The notes under the pieces were generated by a model. That model did not search any database and was not told where the DNA came from. It saw nothing but the letters and a program-made list of their open reading frames with translations. A stretch of DNA of 64,000 bases from assembly GCF_019457475.1 (NCBI RefSeq), contig NZ_CP080413.1, forward strand, positions 186,001 through 250,000, read 5' to 3'. The position numbers and the translations under genes are program-made. Positions 48,297-58,477 of the stretch are shown here, one piece after another (position 1 is the first letter of the stretch; every line of letters begins with the position of its first letter). The stretch comes from Shewanella acanthi (GTDB lineage Bacteria; Pseudomonadota; Gammaproteobacteria; Enterobacterales; Shewanellaceae).

Positions 48297-48512
48297 ATTA
48301 ACTGCGGATTTTAGGGGAGTCGATATTGGTTGTCTAGCCGAATGTAAATAAATTGTGCATTAAATAACCACTTAGCGCAGCTTGTGACCGAGTTAGCATA
48401 TTCCATGCAGAATCATGTTAACTAGGATCTGCATTTGGGTTTGATTCCAACTAGCCTGTAGAGGTGGCAATTGGGCTATAATGGCGCGAAATTAGCTTGG
48501 TTTGGGTGAAGT

Positions 48513-48725
48513 ATGAATCGCAAAAAATATATTAATCAGACGCTTAAGCAGAAGGCAAAAAAAGCGAATGCCAAACTGCATAGCAGCAATAAGCCTAAAT
48601 ATATTTCAAAGGCGGAGCGAGCAGCCCAGGCCGAATTAGCGAGCAACGCAATTGAGAATCCACTTGCTGAAACTCAAGTCGCTGGACTAGTAATGGAATC
48701 ACAGTCTGTTGAGGCTGTTGGTTGA
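48513..48725 (+). CDS. DUF2986 small basic protein
   Basis: A 70-residue protein with a strongly basic N-terminus, MNRKKYINQTLKQKAKKANAKLH, and the block NKPKYISKAERA, which together define DUF2986. The family occurs in Shewanella, Vibrio and relatives; its function is unknown. The charge suggests RNA or ribosome binding. It stands alone between a receptor gene and a terminator. Confidence 0.85.
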   Translation: MNRKKYINQTLKQKAKKANAKLHSSNKPKYISKAERAAQAELASNAIENPLAETQVAGLVMESQSVEAVG

Positions 48726-48760
48726 ACCGCAGCATAAGCTGCCACGGTAACCACTTTTAT

Positions 48761-48799
48761 AAAAAAGGCCGACTGATGGGAATCGAGTCGGCCTTTTTT
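48761..48799. terminator. Bidirectional terminator between DUF2986 and dcuB genes
   Basis: AAAAAGGCCGACT and AGTCGGCCTTTTTT arms around an 11-base loop, with A- and T-runs. Confidence 0.92.
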
Positions 48800-48812
48800 A
48801 TGGCTAATCGTT

Positions 48813-50156
48813 TTAGTAGAAGCTGGTCGCTAACAGGTAACCTACAACAGAGGCGGTGAAAACCCCAATCAATCCAGGCACGAGGAAGCTGTGGTTGATA
48901 ATGTATTTACCGATACGCGTGGTGCCTGAGCGGTCAAAGCCGATACAGGCTAAGTCGCTGGGATAGGTTGGAATAATAAAGTAGCCGTAACAGGCTGGCA
49001 TAAAGGCGATGATAAGTTTTGGGTCGACGCCGAGCGCCAGTCCCATAGGTACAATGGCCACTAATGCGGCTGCTTGGCTATTCACCAGTTTAGAAACCAG
49101 GAACAACACAATCGCGTAAGTCCAAGGTTTACTTTCCACTACATGGGAGAGGGTTTCCTTCAACAAATCCATATGGGTTGCGAAGAAGGTATCACTCATC
49201 CACGCCACGCCAAATACTGAGAAAATCGCCACCATCCCCGCTTTAAAAACTGGGCCATTTGAGATGTCGCCGGGTTTTACCTTACATAACATCAAGATAA
49301 TGGCGCCGGCGATCAGCATCATCATCTGGATGGTGAGGTTCATATCCAGTGGGGTGATTTTGCCTTTGACCTCAAAGGCGGGGCGTAAATCACTGAAAGC
49401 GCCGAGTACCACTACGGCCGTAATCGCCGCGAAAAAAATCCCCGTTGCCCAAAACGCTTCTTTCGGAAAGGTTTGATTGAGCAGGGTTTCTGATTTGTCG
49501 TAGATGTAGGCTCTTTGCTCGGCATCTTGGATACGGGCTTGGAATTCTTCGTCCTTATCTAAGTCCTTGCCACGGCGCAGACTCCAAAGTGCGGCCACAA
49601 GCACACCAGTTAGGGTCGCAGGAATGGATACCGCGAGAATTTCTAACATGCTGTAGGCACGACCAACCCCATGATTCGCGGCTAACATGGATACCATAGA
49701 AACCACGGCCACTGAAACCGGCGATGCGCAGATCCCCATTTGCGATGCGATAGAAGCCACAGCCATTGGGCGTTCTGGACGAATGTTTTTCTTTAGCGCG
49801 ATGTCCGAGATGATCGGAAACATAGTGTAAACCACATGCCCTGTTCCGCAGAGGAAGGTTAAGGTCCAAGTGGTTAATGGCGCGAGGATAGTGATGTACT
49901 GTGGATGGCGGCGCAGTAGGCGTTCGGCAAATTGCATCATCACGTTCAAGCCGCCGGCGGTCTGCAGCACGGAGGCGCAACCAATAACGGCAAGAATAGT
50001 TAACATCACTTGTACAGGAGGCTTGCCAGGTACTAAGCCAAACACGAAGGTGAGGATAAATAATCCTATACCACTGATTAACCCTAAGCCCATACCGCCG
50101 AAGCGAGTACCGACTAGGAGGCAGCCTAGTACGACTAAAAATTCTATAGTAATCAT
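48813..50156 (-). CDS. dcuB: Anaerobic C4-dicarboxylate transporter (DcuA/DcuB family)
   Basis: A 447-residue transporter with about 11-12 membrane segments. Family blocks are VGTRFGGMGLGLISGIGLFILTF, TFLCGTGHVVYTMFPIISDIA and SIASQMGICASPVSVAVVSM, and FDRSGTTRIGKYIINHSFLVPG near the end. The family exchanges fumarate for succinate in anaerobic respiration, in which Shewanella uses fumarate. DcuB is preferred to DcuA from memory of the S. oneidensis order. Upstream 50157-50398 has the promoter and no gene. Confidence 0.92.
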   Translation of the reverse strand: MITIEFLVVLGCLLVGTRFGGMGLGLISGIGLFILTFVFGLVPGKPPVQVMLTILAVIGCASVLQTAGGLNVMMQFAERLLRRHPQYITILAPLTTWTLTFLCGTGHVVYTMFPIISDIALKKNIRPERPMAVASIASQMGICASPVSVAVVSMVSMLAANHGVGRAYSMLEILAVSIPATLTGVLVAALWSLRRGKDLDKDEEFQARIQDAEQRAYIYDKSETLLNQTFPKEAFWATGIFFAAITAVVVLGAFSDLRPAFEVKGKITPLDMNLTIQMMMLIAGAIILMLCKVKPGDISNGPVFKAGMVAIFSVFGVAWMSDTFFATHMDLLKETLSHVVESKPWTYAIVLFLVSKLVNSQAAALVAIVPMGLALGVDPKLIIAFMPACYGYFIIPTYPSDLACIGFDRSGTTRIGKYIINHSFLVPGLIGVFTASVVGYLLATSFY

Positions 50157-50398
50157 GTTGTTTAACCTTACGCGTCAGGGCTGAGATTCATTATTTTGGT
50201 TTTTGCACAGCCTAATTTTGCGAGTGATTGCTAAACAAGAACTTGCGTTGCCTCACGGCAGTTGAAAAAGAGGTCGGTATTTTTCTGGAAATTTGAAGTG
50301 GCGCTAGATATTTGTGGAGAAGGTTTCGACTTTGTTAAGATTGCGCCAGCCAGCAGTATTCTGCGCTGATAAATATAATAAAATCCAAGGATGTCCAA

Positions 50399-51577
50399 GT
50401 GAAACCTGCTACCTACAACACTCAAGCCTTCGATGAGTGGATCCGCACCCGATTTGTGGAACTGAACTCGCAGCTCGAAACGCTCTATTATCAGCAAGCC
50501 GACCGCGCCAATGTAGTGGATGTTGGCACTGATTTAAAGCAGATGCTGGAATCTGAAGGACGTGAACTGATTAAAGCCCTGCTCGAAGAGGGCAATACCG
50601 ATGAGGGCTTCGATAGCGCCTTCGACCTGCTCGGTAACGTCGGTCTTTACATGGCCGCTTGCCGTCGCCACGAAATCACCGAACCCACCCGCGAGATGAC
50701 CTCGCCATTGCTCGAAGCCTCAGCGCTGGCAATGCATATCGGTGCTTCAATTGGTGTGACCCCCCGTTTTGCCACTGCGCATTTAACCACCCACAACCGT
50801 GCTGTTAACGGTATTTATAAGCGTTTCACCGACTTGCCCGATGAAAAGCTGTTTGTGGATTACAACACTAAGGGCATTCTCGCCTATAAGCGCGCCTCCG
50901 ATGCACTGTTAAAAATTCAGCCCTTAGGGATTTCCCATCCAATTAGCCATGATTTATTGCGGGTCGCTAAACAGGCGCTGCAGGATGTGAGAGAGTCTAA
51001 TAAAGAACTATTTAATCGTTTAGATACAGACCGCTTTTTCTACTGTGTGCGTCCGTATTACAAGCCATACCGTGTTGGCTCTGCTGTGTATCGCGGTGCC
51101 AATGCCGGAGATTTTGCGGGCATTAACGTCATCGACCTAACCCTAGGGTTATGTTTTGCCAACGAAGCTGCCTACTCGCAAATGCTGGTGGATAAGTTCC
51201 TCTATATGATGCCAGAGGATCAGCAAATTCTGCGTGAATGTATGCGTCGTCCAAATCTGATGGATGCGTTTTTAGATTCTGAGGCAAGTATCAATTTAGA
51301 GTGGTACCAAGAAAACCTTAAGCTTTTCATTGAGGTTTGTGAGCTTCACGGCGAGACCGCGATTCAACACCATAATGAGCTAGTGACTAAATATATTGCC
51401 GAGCCGTCAGTAAATATGGAGCAGCAGCATCTGAGTAAAGTGACCGCCAGCGGCCCACCATTGCACGTACTGCTGGCATCCCTTGAGCGTTTAAGGGATA
51501 GACGCGCGGCAGCTTTGCGCAGCGATATCCGCACCCGTTATGACGATATGCAAAAGCTCAAGGCGAGCCTGAGGTAA
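50399..51577 (+). CDS. PrnB-like heme protein of the IDO/TDO superfamily
   Basis: A 392-residue, all-helical soluble protein that matches the PrnB (monodechloroaminopyrrolnitrin synthase) family, related to indoleamine and tryptophan 2,3-dioxygenases. The block FFYCVRPYYKPYRVG is at residues 213-227, GANAGDFAGINVIDLTLGL near 233-251, and a candidate proximal heme His is H324 or H325 in AIQHHNELV. It starts with GTG, 8 bases after AAGGA. I recall a structural-genomics model of the S. oneidensis homologue with this fold. It sits 4 bp ahead of a kynureninase-like gene, so tryptophan or a derivative is the likely substrate; true product unknown. Confidence 0.82.
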   Translation: MKPATYNTQAFDEWIRTRFVELNSQLETLYYQQADRANVVDVGTDLKQMLESEGRELIKALLEEGNTDEGFDSAFDLLGNVGLYMAACRRHEITEPTREMTSPLLEASALAMHIGASIGVTPRFATAHLTTHNRAVNGIYKRFTDLPDEKLFVDYNTKGILAYKRASDALLKIQPLGISHPISHDLLRVAKQALQDVRESNKELFNRLDTDRFFYCVRPYYKPYRVGSAVYRGANAGDFAGINVIDLTLGLCFANEAAYSQMLVDKFLYMMPEDQQILRECMRRPNLMDAFLDSEASINLEWYQENLKLFIEVCELHGETAIQHHNELVTKYIAEPSVNMEQQHLSKVTASGPPLHVLLASLERLRDRRAAALRSDIRTRYDDMQKLKASLR

Positions 51578-51581
51578 GCGT

Positions 51582-52703
51582 ATGTTGGAAAATGTTAAAT
51601 CCGAGTTTTGCCTCGCAGGCCCTGGTTACCTGTTAAACCATTCTGTGGGACGTCCGCTTAAGTCGACCGAGCAAGCCTTTAAGGAGGCATTTCTGTCACC
51701 GTGGCAGGACTCGGGCAGGGAGCCATGGGGGCAATGGCTTGGGGTGATTGATAATTTCACCAACGCCTTGGCACAGCTGTTCAACGGTAAGCCGCAGGAC
51801 TTTTGTCCGCAGGTGAATTTATCGAGTGCGCTAGCAAAGTTAGTGATGTCGCTCGATTGCCTAAAACGCGAAGGCAGCGTCGTGCTGATGAGCGAAATCG
51901 ACTTTCCAAGCATGGGCTTTGCCTTGAAAAAGGCGTTACCTGCGGGCTGCGAATTACGCTTTATCCCTAAAGGGCTCGATGTGACTGACCCTAACGTGTG
52001 GGATGCGCATATCAGCGCCGATGTCGATTTAGTCTTTGTGAGCCATGCCTATTCCAATACTGGCCAGCAGGCACCGATAGCGCAGATTATGTCGCTTGCC
52101 CGTGCGCGAGGCTGTTTAAGCCTAGTGGATGTGGCGCAGTCGGCGGGGATTTTGCCGCTGGATTTAGCCGCATTGCAGCCCGATTTTATGATTGGTTCGA
52201 GTGTGAAATGGCTCTGCTCTGGCCCTGGTGCTGCCTATTTGTGGATTAACCCCAATATGCTGCCACAGTGTCAGCCGCAGGATGTGGGTTGGTTTAGCCA
52301 CGAAAATCCCTTCGAGTTCGATATTCACGATTTTCGTTACCATGGCACAGCGCTGCGTTTTTGGGGCGGTACGCCATCAATTGCGCCCTATGCTATTGCA
52401 GCACATAGCATTGGTTACTTTGCGAAAATGGGTTCGGAGGCGATGCGCCGCCATAACCTAAAATTGATGGATTTGGTTGCCGAGCATTTGGATAACGAAC
52501 TTGCCTCACCAAGGGACAGTGCAAAACGCAGCGGCACTTTAATTCTGCAATTTGGCGAGCAGCAAGCCAAGATTATGGCTGCACTCGCCAACGCAAATAT
52601 CAGTGTCGATGCCCGCAGTCTGGGTATTCGAGTTTCACCCCACATCTATAACGACGAAGCCGATATTCAGCAATTGCTGGACGTGATCAAAGCGAATCGT
52701 TAA
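51582..52703 (+). CDS. Kynureninase-like PLP enzyme (class V aminotransferase fold)
   Basis: A 373-residue PLP enzyme. Asp183 in SLVDVAQSAG and Lys209 in MIGSSVKWLCSGPGAAYLW are the cofactor contacts. DVGWFSHENPFEFD and RFWGGTPSIAPY correspond to substrate-site loops of kynureninases. It is shorter than typical bacterial kynureninase (about 415) and may have changed specificity. It starts 4 bp after the PrnB-like gene, which indicates a two-gene unit that could oxidise an indole compound and cleave the product to an anthranilate and alanine. No kynurenine formamidase is present in the window. Confidence 0.82.
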   Translation: MLENVKSEFCLAGPGYLLNHSVGRPLKSTEQAFKEAFLSPWQDSGREPWGQWLGVIDNFTNALAQLFNGKPQDFCPQVNLSSALAKLVMSLDCLKREGSVVLMSEIDFPSMGFALKKALPAGCELRFIPKGLDVTDPNVWDAHISADVDLVFVSHAYSNTGQQAPIAQIMSLARARGCLSLVDVAQSAGILPLDLAALQPDFMIGSSVKWLCSGPGAAYLWINPNMLPQCQPQDVGWFSHENPFEFDIHDFRYHGTALRFWGGTPSIAPYAIAAHSIGYFAKMGSEAMRRHNLKLMDLVAEHLDNELASPRDSAKRSGTLILQFGEQQAKIMAALANANISVDARSLGIRVSPHIYNDEADIQQLLDVIKANR

Positions 52704-52729
52704 CGGCATTTGTAAATAGCTAAATGAGA

Positions 52730-52756
52730 AAAACCAGGCAATCGCCTGGTTTTTTA
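52730..52756 (+). terminator. Terminator after the kynureninase-like gene
   Basis: AAAACCAGGC-AATC-GCCTGGTTTTTT stem-loop with T-run, between converging genes. Confidence 0.93.
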
Positions 52757-52790
52757 TGGGGGTCGATTTAGGGATTAATGAACGCGTGGC

Positions 52791-53987
52791 TTAAGTGTGT
52801 TTACGATTAAGCCGCTCAACGATTTGAGTGGCACTGAGATCGTGCACCACGTTAATCACAGTAGAAGGGGCATCAGTCAGCGCGCCGAGCACCACTAAGA
52901 TTGGAATCGTTTCCATCGGTAAGCCAAGAGTTGTGACGATAAAGATTTCCCCGAGGAAGGCACCGCCCGGTACACCGCCAATCACAAAGGCGGACAATAC
53001 CGAAATCAAAATGGTCACCACAAACACATCAGTCGTGAAATCGAGTCCGAGTAGGGAGTAGATAAACACGATTTTCAGCGCGGTAATAATTGAAGCGCCG
53101 CCCTTGTTGAGATTCACCAACAGCGGCAGGCTGATTTCGGCAATTTCGGGTTTAATGCCCATCTTAAGCGCCGCCCGCATAGTGACTGGCAGCGTTGCCA
53201 GTGATGAGGTTGTGCCAAGGGCGGTAATCGCAGGTTCAATCGCATGGCGCCAAAATTGTTTAACACCATCTCGCCCGCCACCTAACCAAGCATAAAAAGT
53301 TGAACCCAGCGTGAGGTAAATAAAACTGGCCGCCAAAAAGATGCCTACGGCGCGGGCAAAGGTGACCACAACATCTGGCTCTTGGCTTGCCATGGTTGCA
53401 GCAAAGTAAGCACCTAAACCGACGGGTGCGACTACCATCAGCAGCGAGACAATTTTCATAATCACGGTATTGAAACTGTCGAGCAGGGCGGAGACTTTAC
53501 GGCCATCCTCCCCCGATTGACCTATGGCAATGCCGCCAATCACTGACATGATGATCAAGGCGAGAATATTCGACTTAGACAGTAAGCCCGAAAAGTCATT
53601 GGTGGTGAGTAGCGCCACAAAATCCATATTCCCCGAGGTATCGCTAACGGTTTTATCAAGGCTTAAGGTCACGCCCTGTGCGGGGTCAAAGGCGAGGGCA
53701 AGTAACGTGATACCGATGGCGGGAATCGCCGCCATCATAATCGAGACCCCCATGATGGAAGCTAAAATTGCCCCTAGCTTTTTAAGATCTGTCATCCGAG
53801 CAATAGAGGAGGTCACACTCACGGCCACTAAGGGCACTATGATCATAAACAACAGATTTAAAAAAATTTGCCCTAGGGGTTTTAGCTTGAGTGCGAATTC
53901 GGGCCAATAGCTACCGAGCAGGCCGCCGATAAAAAGGGCGCTGAGCAAAATAAGAGAATCTTTATAGGGTTTAAGTTTTTGCCACAT
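52791..53987 (-). CDS. Dicarboxylate/amino acid:cation symporter (DAACS family)
   Basis: A 398-residue transporter with eight helices and two hairpins by family plan. The first hairpin has LGTTSSLATLPVTM near residue 262. The usual NMDGT motif of the second half is replaced by LNLNKGGASI near 292, closer to the SstT-type branch. GVPGGAFLGEIFIVTTLG and DAPSTVINVVHDLSA are conserved. It imports an amino acid or dicarboxylate with Na+. Being next to the PrnB-like/kynureninase-like pair, it could take up or release their substrate, but it is converging and separately expressed. Its ribosome site is weak. Confidence 0.85.
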   Translation of the reverse strand: MWQKLKPYKDSLILLSALFIGGLLGSYWPEFALKLKPLGQIFLNLLFMIIVPLVAVSVTSSIARMTDLKKLGAILASIMGVSIMMAAIPAIGITLLALAFDPAQGVTLSLDKTVSDTSGNMDFVALLTTNDFSGLLSKSNILALIIMSVIGGIAIGQSGEDGRKVSALLDSFNTVIMKIVSLLMVVAPVGLGAYFAATMASQEPDVVVTFARAVGIFLAASFIYLTLGSTFYAWLGGGRDGVKQFWRHAIEPAITALGTTSSLATLPVTMRAALKMGIKPEIAEISLPLLVNLNKGGASIITALKIVFIYSLLGLDFTTDVFVVTILISVLSAFVIGGVPGGAFLGEIFIVTTLGLPMETIPILVVLGALTDAPSTVINVVHDLSATQIVERLNRKHT

Positions 53988-54139
53988 ATCATTACGCCTA
54001 TGGAAGGAAAGAGCGAAGGAATGAAATTGGCCGAAATTAATGGGTCGCCATTATGCAGCATCGACAGTCTCAAACTAACGACAGTCTTATTTAAGTGCAA
54101 GTGATGATTGATTTAAAATGAAATTTTCGAGCGCCCATA

Positions 54140-54165
54140 AAAAAGCCCCGCTAAGCGGGGCTTTG
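54140..54165 (-). terminator. Terminator of glnA
   Basis: On the minus strand AAAGCCCCGC-TTA-GCGGGGCTTTTTT, 19 bp after the glnA stop. Confidence 0.92.
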
Positions 54166-54183
54166 AGTAACTTGCGCCTAAAA

Positions 54184-55593
54184 TTACAGGCTGTAGTACA
54201 TTTCGAACTCTAATGGGTGAGTAGTGCGGCTTACGCGCTCAGACTCAGCAGTTTTCAGAGCGATATAAGATTGGATGAAATCTTCGCTGAATACACCACC
54301 GCGAGTTAAGAACTCGTGGTCAGCTTGCAGGTTCTCAAGTGCGTTTTCTAATGAAGTCGCAACTTGTGGGATTTCAGCCGCTTCTTCAGCAGGCAGATCG
54401 TACAGGTCTTTGTCCATTGCTTCGCCTGGATGGATCTTGTTTTGGATACCATCGATACCGGCCATCAGCAGAGCTGCGAAACCTAAGTATGGGTTAGCCG
54501 TTGGATCTGGGAAGCGAGTTTCAATACGACGCGCTTTTGGCGTTGGAACCACTGGAATACGGATTGAGGCGCTGCGGTTACGAGCTGAGTAAGCTAACAT
54601 AACTGGTGCTTCGAAGTGTGGTACTAAACGCTTGTAAGAGTTAGTGCTTGGGTTAGTGAACGCGTTCAGAGCGCGAGCGTGCTTGATGATACCACCGATG
54701 TAGTACAGAGCAGTTTCACTCAGACCTGCGTATTTGTCACCCGCGAACAGGTTAACACCGTCTTTAGCTAAAGATTGGTGAACGTGCATGCCGCTACCGT
54801 TGTCGCCAACGATTGGTTTTGGCATGAAAGTCGCTGTTTTACCGTAGGCGTGAGCCATGTTGTGAACAACGTACTTCAGAATTTGGATTTCGTCCGCTTT
54901 CTTAGTCAGCGTGTTGAAGCGAGTTGCGATTTCGTTTTGACCCGCAGTCGCCACTTCGTGGTGGTGAGCTTCAACGACTTGACCCATTTCTTCTAGCACT
55001 AAACACATAGCGCTACGCAGGTCTTGTGATGAGTCAACTGGTGCAACTGGGAAGTAACCGCCTTTCACGAATGGACGGTGACCAGTGTTGCCTTCTTCGT
55101 AGCTAGTACCCGAGTTCCAAGCTGCTTCTTTAGCGTCGATCTTAACGAAACAACCTGACATGTCAGTGCCGAAACGAACGTCGTCGAACAGGAAGAATTC
55201 TGGCTCTGGACCAACTAATACAGTGTCAGCAATACCAGTAGAACGCAGGTATTCTTCAGCACGTTTAGCGATAGAACGTGGGTCACGGTCGTAACCAGTC
55301 ATAGTGCCTGGCTCAAGAACGTCACAACGGATAAGCGCAGTGGTTTCTTCAGTGAAAGGGTCTAATACGAACGTTGTTGGATCTGGCATCAGCACCATGT
55401 CTGATTCGTTAATGCCTTTCCAACCAGCAATTGAAGAGCCGTCAAACATTTTACCGTCTTCGAAGAAGTCAGCGTCTACCTGATGTGCAGGAATAGAGAC
55501 ATGCTGCTCTTTACCTTTAGTATCGGTAAAACGTAAATCAACAAACTTAACTTCTAGTTCTTCAAGTTGCTTTAAAACTGATTCTGCTGACAT
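54184..55593 (-). CDS. glnA: Glutamine synthetase, type I
   Basis: A 469-residue enzyme, the exact length of E. coli GlnA. It makes glutamine from glutamate, ammonia and ATP. Visible blocks are [67 protein letters not shown], and the adenylylation-site tyrosine in [14 protein letters not shown] at 55593 with TGGAG upstream gives the correct N-terminus; the longer frame to 55662 is not supported. NtrC sites occur upstream. glnL and glnG are 28 kb away, whereas in E. coli they adjoin glnA. Confidence 0.97.
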   Translation of the reverse strand: MSAESVLKQLEELEVKFVDLRFTDTKGKEQHVSIPAHQVDADFFEDGKMFDGSSIAGWKGINESDMVLMPDPTTFVLDPFTEETTALIRCDVLEPGTMTGYDRDPRSIAKRAEEYLRSTGIADTVLVGPEPEFFLFDDVRFGTDMSGCFVKIDAKEAAWNSGTSYEEGNTGHRPFVKGGYFPVAPVDSSQDLRSAMCLVLEEMGQVVEAHHHEVATAGQNEIATRFNTLTKKADEIQILKYVVHNMAHAYGKTATFMPKPIVGDNGSGMHVHQSLAKDGVNLFAGDKYAGLSETALYYIGGIIKHARALNAFTNPSTNSYKRLVPHFEAPVMLAYSARNRSASIRIPVVPTPKARRIETRFPDPTANPYLGFAALLMAGIDGIQNKIHPGEAMDKDLYDLPAEEAAEIPQVATSLENALENLQADHEFLTRGGVFSEDFIQSYIALKTAESERVSRTTHPLEFEMYYSL

Positions 55594-55756
55594 TCTCAAG
55601 TCTCCAGTAGGGTAAAGGGAGGTCCCTTCTATAATCTTTAACTCAAGTCTTACCTGAGCCAAACTTACGAACTATAAAGCGATAACCATGCCAATATTTT
55701 AACTATTTGAAAGTTAATGGTTATGGGTAATGTTCATCGCAATAGATTCAATTAAT

Positions 55757-55771
55757 GCACCATAATGGTGC
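55757..55771. promoter_or_regulatory. NtrC binding site upstream of glnA
   Basis: GCACCATAATGGTGC, a perfect dyad matching GCAC-N7-GTGC, 164 bp upstream of the glnA ATG, in the range expected for an NtrC enhancer. It is the same kind of site as those before glnL. Confidence 0.9.
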
Positions 55772-55784
55772 TTATGTCTGTGGT

Positions 55785-55839
55785 ATTTTGGTGCGTTATC
55801 CCATTTTGGTGCGCGTTTTGATTGGCTCATTTTAGTGCG
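55785..55839. repeat. Three direct repeats ATTTT(G/A)GTGCG near the glnA enhancer
   Basis: ATTTTGGTGCG at 55785 and 55803 and ATTTTAGTGCG at 55829. Each contains the GGTGC or AGTGC half of an NtrC dyad. They may be weak NtrC half-sites forming an extended enhancer array. Confidence 0.5.
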
Positions 55840-56620
55840 CCTCACCTTATTGCAAATTGCCCCTCTGCTGAATTCGCGGGGAACTTACCCAAATCCGCTG
55901 AGAATAAACGCATTATTCATTGAGTTGCCTATAGGTGACCAAAATGAAGCAGACTGACGTTAGTACATCAGTTGTATTGGAAAGCCGTGGCAACTCATTT
56001 TTTATTCGGCGATTTATTGCTAATCAATTTGTCATAAAACGGTGCGAACTTAAATCGATACTTGCTTTACGCACCTAAATACCGTCTTTACGGTCGGATC
56101 TAATACCATATTCTTAACTTCAATATCGTTCGAAAGGATGAATTGTGTTTACTTAAAGCCGTGTAGCAGCCAGCAAAATTAGCTAAATCAGCGGATTAAT
56201 GAAATTGGGATCGCTAAAGAATGAGCACTCCTTTTGATAGTTGATACAAGGCGTTACAGCTACAACAACATGTGATGGGGAAGTTGGCTATACTTTGAGC
56301 GTTTTTTAAGCTTTAGTGCATTAAGGTGTTAGCGGCTAATCGAATGAAAACCTGCTTTTTCATGTGGGTTAACAACTTGGGCTATTAATGGTTCCCTGCC
56401 TATCTAAAGACAGGCATTACAGAGGCGCCACTTTTACTCTTTAGTTTGGTGTAAGAGAGGATTGTTTTATAAGTGTTCAAAAATAATCCTGTGCGATATG
56501 GCCGCTCTAGAGTAGAATGGCACGCTTTTTTATGGCGACTCAACGTAGATTGCTAACGTGGATAGCTGTAACGAATATCGAAATATCCCTATTTTTAGTT
56601 TGATGGTAAGAGGTTTATCC

Positions 56621-58432
56621 GTGCTAGAGAATTTACGTAACATCGCCATTATTGCGCACGTTGACCATGGCAAAACGACCCTGGTTGACAAGCTGCTGTC
56701 GCAATCAGGAACCCTTGCAACCCGAGGAGAAGCAACTGAGCGGGTGATGGACTCCAACGATCTTGAAAAGGAACGTGGGATCACGATTCTGGCAAAGAAT
56801 ACTGCCATCAAGTGGAACGACTACCGCATTAACATCGTAGACACCCCAGGCCACGCCGACTTCGGTGGTGAGGTTGAGCGCGTATTGTCTATGGTTGACT
56901 CAGTATTACTGCTGGTTGACGCCGTTGACGGTCCAATGCCGCAAACTCGCTTCGTAACTAAGAAAGCGTTTGCTCAAGGCTTAAAGCCAATCGTTGTTAT
57001 CAACAAGATTGACCGTCCAGGTGCTCGCCCTGATTGGGTTATCGACCAAGTATTTGACCTGTTCGACAACTTAGGCGCGACCGACGAGCAATTAGATTTC
57101 CCAGTGGTTTACGCTTCTGCGTTAAACGGCTTCGCAACCTTAGATCCAGACGAAGTTGGCACAGATATGACGCCACTGTTCCAAACTATTGTTGAAAAAG
57201 TATCTTCACCTGCAGCTGACGCTGAAGGTCCATTCCAGATGCAAATTTCTCAGCTCGATTACAACTCATACGTGGGTGTTATCGGTGTTGGCCGCATCAA
57301 GCGTGGTAGCATCAAGACTAACCAACAAGTGACCGTAATCGGCGCCGATGGTAAGACTCGTAATGGTAAAATGGGCCAAGTATTAGGTTACATGGGCTTA
57401 GAGCGTACCGAAGTTGACGTAGCAAACGCTGGCGACATCGTGGCGATTACCGGTTTAGGCGAGCTGAAGATTTCTGATACTGTGTGTGCCGCGGGTAATG
57501 TTGAAGCTCTGCCACCACTGTCAGTTGACGAACCAACACTGACCATGACCTTCCAAGTCAACACTTCACCTTTCGCAGGTAAAGAAGGTAAGTACGTGAC
57601 TTCACGTAACATTCTTGAGCGTCTGCAACAGGAATTAGTGCACAACGTGGCACTGCGTGTTGAAGAAACCGACAGTCCAGACCGTTTCGCGGTATCTGGC
57701 CGTGGTGAATTACACTTATCTATCCTGATCGAAAACATGCGTCGTGAAGGTTACGAATTAGCAGTTTCTCGCCCAGAAGTTATCTTAAAAACCATCGATG
57801 GCGAACTGTGTGAACCATACGAGACACTGACCGTTGACGTTGAAGAAGAACATCAAGGTACAGTTATCGAGAAGCTGGGTGTACGTAAGGCTGAAATGAA
57901 AGACATGCAGCTTGACGGTAAAGGCCGCGTACGCGTTGACTTTGTTATCCCAAGTCGTGGTTTAATCGGTTTCCAAACCGAGTTCTTAACTGCAACTTCT
58001 GGTACCGGTCTGATTTACCATTCATTCGATCACTACGGTCCGCACAAAGGTGGCGATATCGGTCAACGCGCTAACGGCGTATTGATCTCTAACGCGACCG
58101 GTAAGGCGCTGACATTCGCACTGTTCGGTCTGCAGGACCGCGGTCGTCTGTTTATCGGCCACGCAGCTGAAGTTTACGAAGGTCAAGTTGTGGGTATCCA
58201 CTCACGTTCTAACGACCTGACAGTTAACTGTCTGAAAGGTAAGCAGCTGACTAACATGCGTGCTTCTGGTACTGACGAAGCTCAAGTACTGACTACGCCA
58301 ATCACCTTAACTCTTGAGCAAGCACTTGAGTTTATCGATGATGACGAATTAGTAGAAGTAACACCAAAGAGCATCCGTGTTCGTAAGAAACACTTAACTG
58401 AAAACGACCGTAAGCGCGCTAGCCGCGGCTAA
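56621..58432 (+). CDS. typA: TypA/BipA, ribosome-binding translational GTPase
   Basis: A 603-residue GTPase related to EF-G. G1 is [10 protein letters not shown]2 includes ERGITI, G3 is [14 protein letters not shown] and G4 is NKID. Domains II, III, V and the BipA-specific C-terminal domain follow ([47 protein letters not shown] block). It aids ribosome assembly and stress or low-temperature growth. The start is GTG at 56621, with AAGAGG 7 bases upstream, giving [10 protein letters not shown] as in E. coli; longer frames are rejected. Confidence 0.95.
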   Translation: MLENLRNIAIIAHVDHGKTTLVDKLLSQSGTLATRGEATERVMDSNDLEKERGITILAKNTAIKWNDYRINIVDTPGHADFGGEVERVLSMVDSVLLLVDAVDGPMPQTRFVTKKAFAQGLKPIVVINKIDRPGARPDWVIDQVFDLFDNLGATDEQLDFPVVYASALNGFATLDPDEVGTDMTPLFQTIVEKVSSPAADAEGPFQMQISQLDYNSYVGVIGVGRIKRGSIKTNQQVTVIGADGKTRNGKMGQVLGYMGLERTEVDVANAGDIVAITGLGELKISDTVCAAGNVEALPPLSVDEPTLTMTFQVNTSPFAGKEGKYVTSRNILERLQQELVHNVALRVEETDSPDRFAVSGRGELHLSILIENMRREGYELAVSRPEVILKTIDGELCEPYETLTVDVEEEHQGTVIEKLGVRKAEMKDMQLDGKGRVRVDFVIPSRGLIGFQTEFLTATSGTGLIYHSFDHYGPHKGGDIGQRANGVLISNATGKALTFALFGLQDRGRLFIGHAAEVYEGQVVGIHSRSNDLTVNCLKGKQLTNMRASGTDEAQVLTTPITLTLEQALEFIDDDELVEVTPKSIRVRKKHLTENDRKRASRG

Positions 58433-58477
58433 TGGTGGTTGTGGCTGATATAGTCAAAGCCTAACAGTCAAAAAATG

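Larger units (their letters stand above)
55594..56620. other. One-kilobase gap between glnA and typA
   Basis: No gene of either strand could be supported. The left part holds the glnA regulatory region with a strong NtrC site and three T-rich direct repeats (listed separately). I could not find a clean sigma-54 promoter for glnA: TGGCTCAGGTAAGAC on the minus strand at about 55646-55660 has the -24 GG but lacks the -12 GC. The right part must carry the typA promoter; TAGAAT at 56513-56518 is a weak candidate -10. The middle shows no recognised RNA or repeat. Confidence 0.5.

Noticed and set aside
55646..55660. Sigma-54 promoter of glnA
   Set aside because: TGGCTC is present but the -12 element reads AC instead of GC, so it is only mentioned as a weak candidate.
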